Position numbers and translations under genes: made by a program | Shown here: positions 35,377 through 45,576 of the stretch, piece by piece | How positions within the stretch are numbered: position 1 is the stretch's first letter | Layout of the letters: each line of letters starts with the position of its first letter | Source: Cupriavidus gilardii | Lineage (GTDB): Bacteria; Pseudomonadota; Gammaproteobacteria; Burkholderiales; Burkholderiaceae | Direction of reading: 5' to 3' | NCBI RefSeq assembly: GCF_013314895.1 | Contig: NZ_JABTYE010000020.1 | Span: 1 to 64,000, forward strand | Length of the DNA stretch: 64,000 nucleotides | The notes under the pieces: model-generated | Database searches by the model: none | What the model was told of the DNA's origin: nothing | Seen by the model: the letters and a program-made list of their open reading frames with translations, nothing else

Positions 35377-36747
35377 ATGGACCGACTCAGCAAGCCGACA
35401 TCGCGGGCCGCGCAGGTCCTGGTGGTATCCCGACAGCAGAACTTCGGCATCGACGCTAGCCAGTTCGGGCCGGGTTGGGAGATCCGCCACCATCACCAGC
35501 TGCGCGATCTGTCACGGGTGGTGCGCAGCAGCGCGCCGATGGCCGCGGTGCTCGACCTCGAGAGCGAATACACCGATGCCGAGATCGCGCTGCTCGAGCA
35601 GAGCCTGCAATGCCTGCACGTGATGTGGGTCGCGATCACATCGCCGCAGCGGCTCGAGGACGAGCGGGTGCGACGCCTGATTCGCGACTATTGCGTCGAC
35701 TACGTGCGCGTGCCGTTTTCCTACAGCGAGCTCGCCTACACGCTCAAGCACGCGCACGGCATGGCAGCACTGCACGCCGCCCGCGGTCCGGACACGGCGG
35801 TGCAGGGCAAGATGATCGGCGAATGCGCCGCGATGCGGGCCATGTTCCGCTCGCTGGCCAAGGTCGCGCACAACGACGCCCCGGTGTTCATCTCGGGGGA
35901 GTCCGGCACCGGCAAGGAACTGGCCGCGCAGGCAATCCACGAGGCGTCGAACCGGCGCAAGGGACCGTTCGTCGCGATCAACTGCGGCGCGATCCCGCCG
36001 CACCTGGTGCAGTCCGAACTGTTCGGCTACGAGAAGGGCGCCTTCACCGGCGCCAATCAGCGCAAGATCGGCTGGATCGAGCAGGCGCAGGGCGGCACGC
36101 TGTTTCTGGACGAGATCGGCGATCTGCCGCTGGAGAGCCAGGTCGCGCTGCTGCGCTTCCTGCAGCAGGGGATGATCACGCGGCTGGGCGGCCATCAGTC
36201 CATCCCGCTGGATCTGCGCATCATCTCTGCCACGCATGTGGACCTGGTCGCGGCGCAGGCGGAAGGACGGTTCCGCTCCGACCTGTTTCACCGGCTTTGC
36301 GTGCTGACGCTGTCGATCCCGCCGCTGCGCGAGCGTGGCGAGGACATCCTGCTGCTGGCCAACGCGGTGCTGGCCGAGCATGGGCACGAAGCCCATCGGC
36401 GCATTCGCGGTTTCTCGCCGTGCGCAACGCAGGCGATGATGCAATACGGCTGGCCCGGCAACGTACGCGAGCTGATCAACCGGGTGCGGCGCGCGATCGT
36501 GATGACCGACAATCGCAAGATCACCGCCGAGGACCTGCAGCTGCACGGCAATAGCGACGCGCCGCGCAAGACCCTCGATGCGATCCGCGAAGAGGCCGAA
36601 CGCGAGGCGATCCGTTCCGTGATGGCGAGCCACGGCTTCCATGTCGTGCCCGCCGCGCGCGAGCTCAACGTGTCGCGCGTCACGCTGTACCGGCTGATGC
36701 ACAAGCACAATATCCGCGTCGAAGGCCAGTCGAACCACGCGGAGTAG
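35377..36747 (+). CDS. Sigma-54-type transcription activator, VpsR-like
   Basis: AAA+ enhancer-binding protein of 456 aa. The N-terminal domain resembles the degenerate receiver of VpsR-type regulators (AQVLVVSRQQNFGIDASQ). The AAA+ domain has GESGTGKE (Walker A), an intact GAFTGA sigma-54 contact loop, GGTLFLDEIGD (Walker B) and the arginine-containing RSDLFHRL. The C-terminal Fis-type HTH is AARELNVSRVTLYRLMHKH. VpsR relatives activate exopolysaccharide genes in response to c-di-GMP, which fits the EPS locus in this window, but no direct link is visible. ATG 35377 is preferred for its GGGAG; ATG 35251 would add 42 low-complexity residues. Confidence 0.87.
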   Translation: MDRLSKPTSRAAQVLVVSRQQNFGIDASQFGPGWEIRHHHQLRDLSRVVRSSAPMAAVLDLESEYTDAEIALLEQSLQCLHVMWVAITSPQRLEDERVRRLIRDYCVDYVRVPFSYSELAYTLKHAHGMAALHAARGPDTAVQGKMIGECAAMRAMFRSLAKVAHNDAPVFISGESGTGKELAAQAIHEASNRRKGPFVAINCGAIPPHLVQSELFGYEKGAFTGANQRKIGWIEQAQGGTLFLDEIGDLPLESQVALLRFLQQGMITRLGGHQSIPLDLRIISATHVDLVAAQAEGRFRSDLFHRLCVLTLSIPPLRERGEDILLLANAVLAEHGHEAHRRIRGFSPCATQAMMQYGWPGNVRELINRVRRAIVMTDNRKITAEDLQLHGNSDAPRKTLDAIREEAEREAIRSVMASHGFHVVPAARELNVSRVTLYRLMHKHNIRVEGQSNHAE

Positions 36748-36775
36748 CGATTCGCTGCGACGGCGGCAAATCATC

Positions 36776-36803
36776 GGGGCCGGCGATCCGTCGGCCCCTT
36801 CTT
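36776..36803 (+). terminator. Terminator after VpsR-like gene
   Basis: GGGGCCG (36776-36782) pairs with CGGCCCC (36792-36798), 9-nt loop, followed by TTCTTC. Weak T tract, but well placed between convergent genes. Confidence 0.6.
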
Positions 36804-36818
36804 CATGGCGCTCGCGAA

Positions 36819-37172
36819 TCAGCGCCGCGGGGCCAAGGACGAGGCGGGCTTCCAGCATCCCGATGCCAGGCCGCCGCCGTAGCCGACCAGGTCGGCCGAC
36901 GCGGCCAGAAGATCGATCGTCAGGTCGGCAGCCTGCCGCGTCCTGCCGTCGTTGTCCTTCGCCGACTGCCGCCCGCGCGCCTCGTCCTCCTCGGCGCCGA
37001 CGCCCAGCACGCCGAGCGACAAGCCGAAGCCCTTGACGTAGATATCGTTGCTCAACGCCGTATGGCTATGGATCTCGGCATCGTCGGACCGGTCCAGATG
37101 GCTGAAGCTGCCGGCCGGTGCGCCGGGACAGAACGCGGCCATCACAGCAAATACGCAAAGCTTGGTTTTCAT
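36819..37172 (-). CDS. Exported hypothetical protein, 117 aa
   Basis: A small protein with a likely Sec signal peptide (MKTKLCVFAVMAAFCPGAPAG) behind a strong GGGAGGAG. The mature part is polar with acidic and Arg-rich segments, then a Gly/Leu-rich stretch (YVKGFGLSLGVLGVG, about 58-72) and a glycine cluster near the end. No family recognised; periplasmic location predicted. Confidence 0.55.
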   Translation of the reverse strand: MKTKLCVFAVMAAFCPGAPAGSFSHLDRSDDAEIHSHTALSNDIYVKGFGLSLGVLGVGAEEDEARGRQSAKDNDGRTRQAADLTIDLLAASADLVGYGGGLASGCWKPASSLAPRR

Positions 37173-37938
37173 TGGCTTTCTCCTCCCTGATCGGATGCCG
37201 GACAGGCCATCTGCGTGCAGCGCGCACGGACCGGCCGACCGGCGGACGGCATGGGGCCGTCGACGAACCACGGAAGGACTGCTACGGCCGCGTCCGGCTG
37301 CGGAAGGCCGCGATCGGCAGGACGCGGTTGGTCTCGGTGCAGAACGACGATGTCGCCCGATGCGGCAGCCGCGGCGCGGCCAATAGCGGGGGCGACAGCA
37401 GTTGCAATACCGATGGCGCGGCACACGCCGGCCGCTGGGCGCGGCGTCGTGCCGTCATGCGTGCTGGAGGGTGACGCATGGTGGGGCGCTCTCCCGTGGC
37501 TAAAGCGTGGATCGTGGCTCTCCACGACTCGTTGCGACAAGCATGCCAAGGGGCGGCATCCGTTGTCCGGACTAGGTTTGCCGGCACGCCAACCACGGGC
37601 GGCCAGGGCCCGCGGGCAGCCCGGTCCGATTCTGTTGCGGCCATGAAACCGGGGTGGCGGCGACGCCCCGCGCCGCGTACCTGTCCCGGCCATCGTGTCG
37701 CCGCCAGGCCGTTTCGCTTGCTGAGCCCCGGCACAACGACGACCGCACCGACATCCATCGGAAGGAGGAAGTTCGGATGAGGTCGGGGCACAGAACGGGC
37801 GGATGGGCTCGCCGATAAGGTGGAAGCGCAGCCCGGCCGCGATGCCGGGAGCGAGAGGGCTGGGCGGTTACAGTGCCTTAACGGGCCTGGGCCTGAGCAC
37901 GCCGGCACCACACCTGCGAGACTGACGGGCAAAGCGGA
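37173..37938. other. 766-bp region without a confident gene
   Basis: All frames here are Arg/Pro/Ala-rich and lack recognisable domains. The best small candidate is a 65-codon minus-strand frame (37479-37282) with GGGAGAG upstream and a weakly hydrophobic centre, judged too uncertain to call. Confidence 0.4.
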
Positions 37939-37954
37939 CGCAGAAACGGGTACG
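37939..37954 (-). repeat. Distal exact iteron
   Basis: CGCAGAAACGGGTACG, single copy, 26 bp downstream of the small lipoprotein gene. Confidence 0.85.
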
Positions 37955-37980
37955 CCTCGCTGCCGCGTCCACTGTGGCCA

Positions 37981-38163
37981 TCATTCCTTGCGTGCCGGCG
38001 GGTTGGTCGACGGCGCGGTGTCGGCGGCAGGCGTATCGCCCGAAATCGGCTTGGGCCCGGGTTGGCTGCGCTCGCAGCCGGCGGTCGCGAAGAGGGCAGC
38101 GACGCCCAACACGACCGTGGCGAGCCGAGCCGTCGAGAAAGGGGCGATCAGAATGCGGATCAC
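37981..38163 (-). CDS. Small lipoprotein, 60 aa
   Basis: Tiny predicted lipoprotein beginning at GTG 38163 directly after a perfect AGGAGGT. A hydrophobic signal (LATVVLGVAALFATAGC, cysteine at residue 30) is followed by a short Pro/Ala/Thr-rich tail of 30 residues. The layout resembles entericidin-like or anchoring peptides, but there is no specific match. It is divergent from the YihY gene. Confidence 0.65.
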   Translation of the reverse strand: MIRILIAPFSTARLATVVLGVAALFATAGCERSQPGPKPISGDTPAADTAPSTNPPARKE

Positions 38164-38440
38164 GGTACCTCCTGTTGAAGACCAGACAGACGAGAGACGA
38201 AACACCAAAGCCCGGCGGCGGAACGGCGCGCCGCCTGCTGTAACTCTAGCAGTTGACCGCGCCGGCCCTTTGAGCCGATGAGCCGATGAGCCGATGCCGG
38301 CTTGGGCACCGGCGCGAGGCGCGGTATCCTGAACACTGCCTCCGCCGCCCGGCGGCAGCAGCCGGCACACAGCGGCCCACCAGCCTACAAGCCCGGCCTG
38401 CCCGGACACCCGCCCACCGACAAAGCCAGGGAGCGCCTTC

Positions 38441-39418
38441 TTGCCGATGTACCAACCCGACCCCGAGCACCGCCACGACCGCTGGCACGGCCTGACCCGC
38501 ATGCTGCCCGACCGTCATACGCTGCGCCGCACCGCCATGGTGGTGACCGCCGCGGTGCAAGCCTGGTTCGCGCACCGGGCCGCCAGCAAGGGCGCCGCGC
38601 TGTCGTTCTACATGCTGTTCTCGCTGGCGCCGATCCTGGTGCTGGTGATCTCCATCGCGGGACTGTTCTTCGGCGCCGAAGCGGCGCGCGGCGAAATCTT
38701 CGACCAGCTCGAAGGGCTGCTCGGCACACAAGGCGCGGCGGCGATCCAGCAGATTCTGGCGGCGACGCATCGTGCCGGCGGCAGCGGCGTGGCGGCGCTG
38801 ATCGCCACCGGCATCCTGATCCTGGGCGCCACCAGCGCCTTCGCCGAGTTGAAGGCGAGCCTGGACGACATCTGGGAGGCCGACGCGACCCCGGCCAGCG
38901 GCTGGCGCTCGCTGGTGCGCACGCGTCTGCTGTCGTTCAGCCTGGTGCTGGTGCTGGCCCTGATGCTGCTGGTCTCGCTGGTCGTCAATGCCGCGATTGC
39001 GGTGGTGCAGCGCTTCTGGGACGGCATGTGGTTCGAGTCGTGGCTGGCGCCGGTCGCCACGACCATCTCCAGCGGGTTCTCGTTTGCCGTGGTCACCGTG
39101 CTGTTCGCGGTGGTGTTCAAGATGCTGCCGCGCGTGCGCGTGACCTGGCGCGACGTGACCATGGGCGCGATCATCACCGCGGTGCTGTTCTCGGTCGGCA
39201 AGCGCCTGATCGGCATCTACCTGGGCAACAGCGCGGTGGCGTCGTCGTATGGCGCGGCCGGTTCGGTGGTCGCGCTGATGCTGTGGGTGTACTACTCGGC
39301 GCAGATCTTCTTCTTCGGCGCCGAACTGACGCATCAGTACGCGCTGCAATTCGGCAGCCTGCGCGAGCGGCAGCGCCGCGGCGAGGTGCCGGAACCGGCC
39401 AGCGCCGGGAACCGGTAG
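38441..39418 (+). CDS. YihY/BrkB-family inner-membrane protein
   Basis: Integral membrane protein of 325 aa with about six hydrophobic helices and the family's conserved parts [20 protein letters not shown] (residues about 47-66) and [20 protein letters not shown]. Members have been linked to serum resistance and to envelope or lipid functions, but no activity is established. TTG 38441 has well-spaced AGGGAG; an ATG two codons later (38447) is the alternative. Confidence 0.86.
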   Translation: MPMYQPDPEHRHDRWHGLTRMLPDRHTLRRTAMVVTAAVQAWFAHRAASKGAALSFYMLFSLAPILVLVISIAGLFFGAEAARGEIFDQLEGLLGTQGAAAIQQILAATHRAGGSGVAALIATGILILGATSAFAELKASLDDIWEADATPASGWRSLVRTRLLSFSLVLVLALMLLVSLVVNAAIAVVQRFWDGMWFESWLAPVATTISSGFSFAVVTVLFAVVFKMLPRVRVTWRDVTMGAIITAVLFSVGKRLIGIYLGNSAVASSYGAAGSVVALMLWVYYSAQIFFFGAELTHQYALQFGSLRERQRRGEVPEPASAGNR

Positions 39419-39578
39419 AATAACGGCCCATTCCCTCGGGGCGCCCGCCGCGACAGCCCACCGACAGCCGACCCGCTCGGCCGCCGCGGATCGCGGCACA
39501 AGGCGCGGCGCGATCGGCATCGCCATCGCCGCGCCCGCCGGGTCCCGATCCATCCGCCTGCCATCCGACCGTCCTACC

Positions 39579-41153
<1,575 letters not shown>

Positions 41154-41274
41154 GCGGCGCGTTTAAACGACGGCGCTGAAGACGCTGACACGTCGTCGTC
41201 CCCGCGCACGCCGAACCCGGCATCTTGCCGCATCACGCCGGGCCGCCCTGCGGCGGCCTGGCATCGCCACACCT

Positions 41275-43545
41275 TCAGAACGCCAGCGTCGCCTGCACGT
41301 AGAACGTGCGCGGCATGCCGACGTACTTGCCGAGGTTGTTGTCGGTCGAGCGCGTGAAATAGCGGCGATCGAACAGGTTCTTGACGCCCACCGCCACCTT
41401 CAGATTCGACATCGACTTGCCGAAGTCATAGCCCAGGCGCATGTGCACCAGCGCGTAGCCCGGGATGTCGCCCAGCGCGCCGTTGGCGCTCTCGGCCGTC
41501 TGGTAGGGCGTGCCGTCGGTGGGATCGCCCGGCGAATGCTGGCGCGACTGCGCGAAGCCATCCACGTTCAGCGTCCATCGATTGCGGCTGTAGCGCACGC
41601 CGGCGGTCGCCACATGGCGCGAGTAGAACGGCAGATCGCGCCCGGCGAAGGTGCCGAGGTTGTAGGTAGCTTCGGTAAAGGTATAGCCGGCATACGCGGA
41701 CAGGCCGGCCAGCGTCTTCGACAGCGTGCCGAAGTCGTAGCGCAGCGAGCTCTCGATGCCGCGGTGGCGCGTCGCGCCGAGATTGGTCCACGCGTCCGGG
41801 CTGCCCATCGTGCCGCCGCGCAGCTGCAGCTCGTCGTCGAAGTCGATGTTGAACAGCGTCAGCTCGCCGCCCCAGCCATTGGCGTTGAAATGCGTGCCCA
41901 GCTCGTAGGTCTTGGCTTTTTCCGGCGCCAGGCCGTTGGTGGTCTGCGCGATCTGGAAGTACTGCAGCGGGCCGAACGAGACGCCGGCATTGCCGAACAG
42001 CTTCCAGTTGTCGCTGACGTGGTACATCACCGCGAGCGAGGGCAGCGGCTCGTCCGACTTGATGTCGGTGCGGCGCTGCGTGAAATGGTCCGTCACGTTG
42101 GAGCGGATCATTTCATAGCGCAGCCCCGGCGTGATGGTCCAGTTGCCGATGTTGATGGTGTCGTCGATATAGACCGCGTTGGCGGTGGTGCCGCCGCTGC
42201 GCCATTGGTACATCGGCGAGGCGATCGTGGTCGGATCGACGGTGCCCGGCGTGTAGAACGCCGTGCGCGATGCCTGCTCGTCGCTCGACTCGCGCAGGTA
42301 GCGGTAGCCGACGCTGACCTCGTGGCTGATGTTGGCGCCGCGGAACAGCTGCGAATAGCGCGGCTCGACGGCGAAGGTGTGATAGTGGCGGGGGAATGCT
42401 CCCAGGCGCCGCTCGACCCGGTTGCCGACAGTGCGCTCGCTCTCGATCTGGCTGCCGCGGAAGCTGTCGGTGTAGTAGGTCAGCACCTCGAACTTGCGGT
42501 TGTTGTCCTGGTGCGAGTATTTCAGCGAGACGTCGTTGCGGCGGCCGGCGAAGGTGTCGTACGGCCGCACCGACTGGAACGGATCGGCGGCGTACTGCGC
42601 GGCCGTCAGCCCGCCGGGCATGTCGGCCAGCGCCTCGTAATAGTGGTAGCTGGCGGTGATCTGGTCCGTGCTGGAGATCCGGTACGACCCCTTGAGCATC
42701 AGGTCGTCGATATCGACGCGGTCGTTGCTGCGGCGATAGCCGTCGCCATGCACGCCCGAGTACATCAGCGCGCCGCCCAGGCCGTTGTCGTTGGTGCCGC
42801 CGATGAAGACGCTCGGCATGGTCTTCACATTGCCGCCGTGCGTCGCGATCTCGGTTTCCACCGACGCCTGCGCGGCGAAGGTCTGCGGAATCGGCCGGGT
42901 CACGAAGTTGATGATGCCGCCGACATTCTGCGGGCCATAGCGCACCGAGCCGGCGCCGCGCACCACGTCGATGGTGTCGATATTGCCCATCGACAACGGG
43001 GCCATCGACAGCTGGGGCTGGCCGTAGGGCGCCACCGCCAGCGGAATGCCGTCGAGCAGCACGGTCGAGCGCGGCGACAGGCGCGAGGCCAGGCCGCGCA
43101 CGCCGACATTCAGCGAGATGTCGCTGCCGCCGGTGCCGTTGCTGTCCTGCACCTGCACGCCCGGCATCCGGCGCAGCACCTCCCGCACATTGGTGGCGCC
43201 GCTTTCCTCGATGGTCCGCCGGTCGGCGATCGAGCGCGCGCCCGGATGCTCCAGCACCTTGGTCTCGTTCGGCTGGTCCAGCCAGTTGCCGACCACGGTC
43301 ACCGTGTTCAGCGTCTTGTCGGCGTCCGCGATCGCCGGAGCGGCCTGCGCCTGAGGTTGCGCCTGCGCTTGCGGGGAAGCCTGGGCGGTCACGACGGGCT
43401 CGGCCGAACGGGCCGAGGACGACAGGCACAGCAGGGCGACGCCGGCGGCTGCGGCGGTCAGGCGGAAGGCGGCTTGCAAGATCGGATCCTGAGGAAAGGC
43501 GGGAAAGCGGCGTCGGGTTCGCGAGACAGCGCGATTGACCGACAC
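41275..43545 (-). CDS. TonB-dependent ferric-siderophore/citrate receptor (FecA-like)
   Basis: Outer-membrane ligand-gated porin, 756 aa. A long signal region ending near ARSA is followed by a Gln/Ala spacer and a TonB-box-like TLNTVTVVG. The plug domain has VREVLRRMPGVQVQDSNG and VLLDGIPLAVAPYGQPQLSM, the latter close to FecA, and a 22-strand barrel ends in FYVQATLAF. The N-terminal signalling (STN) domain of true FecA is absent, so it would not itself signal to a sigma factor. GTG 43545 is used as start. A Fur-box-like sequence lies 55-73 bp upstream. It is divergent from an MFS exporter. Confidence 0.9.
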   Translation of the reverse strand: MSVNRAVSRTRRRFPAFPQDPILQAAFRLTAAAAGVALLCLSSSARSAEPVVTAQASPQAQAQPQAQAAPAIADADKTLNTVTVVGNWLDQPNETKVLEHPGARSIADRRTIEESGATNVREVLRRMPGVQVQDSNGTGGSDISLNVGVRGLASRLSPRSTVLLDGIPLAVAPYGQPQLSMAPLSMGNIDTIDVVRGAGSVRYGPQNVGGIINFVTRPIPQTFAAQASVETEIATHGGNVKTMPSVFIGGTNDNGLGGALMYSGVHGDGYRRSNDRVDIDDLMLKGSYRISSTDQITASYHYYEALADMPGGLTAAQYAADPFQSVRPYDTFAGRRNDVSLKYSHQDNNRKFEVLTYYTDSFRGSQIESERTVGNRVERRLGAFPRHYHTFAVEPRYSQLFRGANISHEVSVGYRYLRESSDEQASRTAFYTPGTVDPTTIASPMYQWRSGGTTANAVYIDDTINIGNWTITPGLRYEMIRSNVTDHFTQRRTDIKSDEPLPSLAVMYHVSDNWKLFGNAGVSFGPLQYFQIAQTTNGLAPEKAKTYELGTHFNANGWGGELTLFNIDFDDELQLRGGTMGSPDAWTNLGATRHRGIESSLRYDFGTLSKTLAGLSAYAGYTFTEATYNLGTFAGRDLPFYSRHVATAGVRYSRNRWTLNVDGFAQSRQHSPGDPTDGTPYQTAESANGALGDIPGYALVHMRLGYDFGKSMSNLKVAVGVKNLFDRRYFTRSTDNNLGKYVGMPRTFYVQATLAF

Positions 43546-43599
43546 GCGAGCAGGTGAAGGCGCATCACGGCGTCGGCGTCACCCGCGAAGCGGCGAATT

Positions 43600-43618
43600 A
43601 TAAATGCGAAGCATTCTC
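43600..43618. promoter_or_regulatory. Putative Fur box
   Basis: ATAAATGCGAAGCATTCTC matches the 19-bp Fur consensus GATAATGATAATCATTATC at 12 positions and retains the AATG/CATT arms. It sits between the receptor gene and the MFS gene. Confidence 0.5.
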
Positions 43619-43662
43619 AGGCGCACAAACCCGCCGCGCCGTTATGGTCGACGTTGCATAAG

Positions 43663-43761
43663 GCCAACATCGCGCCAACACCGGGCCAACACCGGGCCAA
43701 CGCCGGGCCAACGCCGGGCCAACGCCGGGCCAACACCGGGCCAACACCGGGCAAACACCGC
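43663..43761. repeat. 11-bp tandem repeat, 9 copies
   Basis: Nine head-to-tail units of GCCAACACCGG (variants with T, G or A in the middle) lie in the divergent promoter region of the TonB receptor and MFS genes. The period equals about one helical turn. Confidence 0.9.
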
Positions 43762-43841
43762 GCCGCCGGCAGGGATTCATGTAGCGTGCAGCGCGCCTGA
43801 CGCCGCTCCGCTAGAATTGCGGCTTGCCGACGGAGCGAACC

Positions 43842-45200
43842 ATGGGCAACCCATGGGCGAGCCACACCGGCCTCCCGCTGTCCCGGCAGCCGCCAACGTA
43901 CAAGGCGGCGCCGCTTCTCTCTCCCGCCATGCCTTCCACCCCTGCCCGCACCGCCCCGGCCGCTTCCGATCCGGATTCGGTCTTTCGCGACCCCGGTTTC
44001 CGCATGTTCTGGTGCGCCCGTCTCTGTACCACGATCGGCTACCAGATCCTGACCGTGGCGGTGGGCTGGCAGATGTACGACCTGACCGGCGATGCGCTGA
44101 TGCTGGGGCTGGTCGGGCTGGTGCAGTTCCTGCCGTCGGTGGTGCTGCTGCTGATGTCGGGGCACGTCGCCGACCGCTTCGACCGCCGGCAGATCGTGCG
44201 GATCTGCCAACTGACCGAGGCGGCCATTGCGCTGGGCATGGCGGCGGCCAGTCTGGCCGGCTGGGTCCGCCACGAGCACATCTTCATCTTCGTCGCGCTG
44301 CTCGGCGCGACCCGCGCCTTCGAGACCCCAACGCTGCAGGCGCTGCTGCCCAGCGTGGTGACGCCGCGCCAGCTGCCGCGCGCGGTGGCGCTGTCGAGCT
44401 CGGCGACGCAGACGGCGATCATCGTTGGGCCCGCACTTGGTGGCTTTGCCTACGTGGCCGGCCCGGGCGTCGTCTACGCGATCGGCGCGCTGCTGTTCCT
44501 GGCCGCCGCCACGCTGATCACGCTGCTGCGATTGCGCCAGCGGCCTCAGCGGCTGACCGCGCCGATCAGCGTCAGCACGCTGTTTGCCGGGTTTGCCTAT
44601 ATCCGCAGCCGGCCCGTGCTGCTCGGCGCCATCTCGCTCGACCTGTTCGCCGTGCTGCTGGGCGGCGCCACCGCGCTGCTGCCGATCTATGCGCGCGACA
44701 TCCTGCATACCGGTCCGTGGGGGCTGGGCCTGCTGCGCTCGTCGCCGGCCATCGGCGCGCTGGCCACGGCGATCTGGCTTGCCCGCCGTCCGCTCGAGCG
44801 CAAGGTGGGCCGGGTGATGTTCGGCGCGGTCGCGCTGTTCGGCCTGGCGACGATCTGCTTCGGGCTGTCAACCTTCCTGCCGTTGTCGATGCTGGCGCTG
44901 GTGGTGCTGGGCGCCTCGGACATGATCAGCGTGGTGGTGCGCTCGACGCTGGTCCAGCTCGATACGCCGGACGATATGCGTGGGCGGGTCGGCGCGGTCA
45001 ACTCGGTCTTTATTGGCGCCTCCAATCAGCTCGGCGAATTCGAGTCCGGCGTGACGGCGGCGTGGCTGGGCCCGGTTGGCGCGGTGCTGCTGGGCGGCAT
45101 CGGCACGCTGGTGGTGGTGGCCGTGTGGGTGCGGCTGTTCCCGGCGCTGGCGAACCGCAACCGGCTCCACGACAGTCCCGGGGCCACTGAATCCAGCTGA
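43842..45200 (+). CDS. MFS exporter (EntS-like, MFS_3)
   Basis: Major facilitator of 452 aa with twelve predicted helices and the loop motif GHVADRFDRRQIVR (about residues 107-120). The sequence fits the MFS_3 group, which contains the enterobactin exporter EntS. Divergence from a FecA-like receptor behind a shared Fur-box-like site suggests siderophore export or another iron-linked efflux. ATG 43842 is chosen for its GGAG; the domain itself begins near residue 40, so the ATG at 43929 is possible. Confidence 0.8.
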   Translation: MGNPWASHTGLPLSRQPPTYKAAPLLSPAMPSTPARTAPAASDPDSVFRDPGFRMFWCARLCTTIGYQILTVAVGWQMYDLTGDALMLGLVGLVQFLPSVVLLLMSGHVADRFDRRQIVRICQLTEAAIALGMAAASLAGWVRHEHIFIFVALLGATRAFETPTLQALLPSVVTPRQLPRAVALSSSATQTAIIVGPALGGFAYVAGPGVVYAIGALLFLAAATLITLLRLRQRPQRLTAPISVSTLFAGFAYIRSRPVLLGAISLDLFAVLLGGATALLPIYARDILHTGPWGLGLLRSSPAIGALATAIWLARRPLERKVGRVMFGAVALFGLATICFGLSTFLPLSMLALVVLGASDMISVVVRSTLVQLDTPDDMRGRVGAVNSVFIGASNQLGEFESGVTAAWLGPVGAVLLGGIGTLVVVAVWVRLFPALANRNRLHDSPGATESS

Positions 45201-45207
45201 TTCCGAC

Positions 45208-45251
45208 CTGACTCGGAACTGACTCGGCACTCACTCGGCACTGACTCGAGC
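45208..45251. repeat. 11-bp tandem repeat, 4 copies
   Basis: Units CTGACTCGGAA, CTGACTCGGCA, CTCACTCGGCA and CTGACTCGAGC, immediately after the MFS stop. Confidence 0.85.
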
Positions 45252-45279
45252 TGAATCCGACCTGGTTTCCCACCCGGAC

Positions 45280-45295
45280 CGTACCCGTTTCTGCG
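45280..45295 (+). repeat. Distal exact iteron
   Basis: CGTACCCGTTTCTGCG, single copy, 282 bp upstream of the NAGGN amidotransferase gene. Confidence 0.88.
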
Positions 45296-45576
45296 TGGCG
45301 CCCTGCCGATCGAAGCGGCGCGGACAGCACTCTCCCCGATATTTTTTCAATCCGCTGCAGCCCTTGCCCAGCAAGGGCTCGCGCCCGCTCGCCGCGCCGA
45401 GCGGCAAATATTCACTGAAACCATTTCTCCATCGATCTGTCCCGAAAATATTGTCAATTTCGATTATCTGTAGGCGAAGTCCGACATTGCGTCGGATAGG
45501 CGCGGGCAGACCCCGGCATCGCCGCGTGCGATAAGCAAGGGAGTCCCGCACGCCTGCGGGAGGGAGCAGACCATCG

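Larger units (their letters stand above)
45201..45576. other. 376-bp promoter region of the NAGGN operon
   Basis: Contains an 11-bp tandem repeat (45208-45251), one exact distal iteron (45280) and an AT-rich stretch (45335-45475) where the operon promoter is expected. No gene seen. Confidence 0.55.

Noticed and set aside
37282..37479. 65-codon minus-strand frame with GGGAGAG upstream
   Set aside because: Arg/Pro/Ala-rich composition without a domain, in a region where all frames look non-coding.
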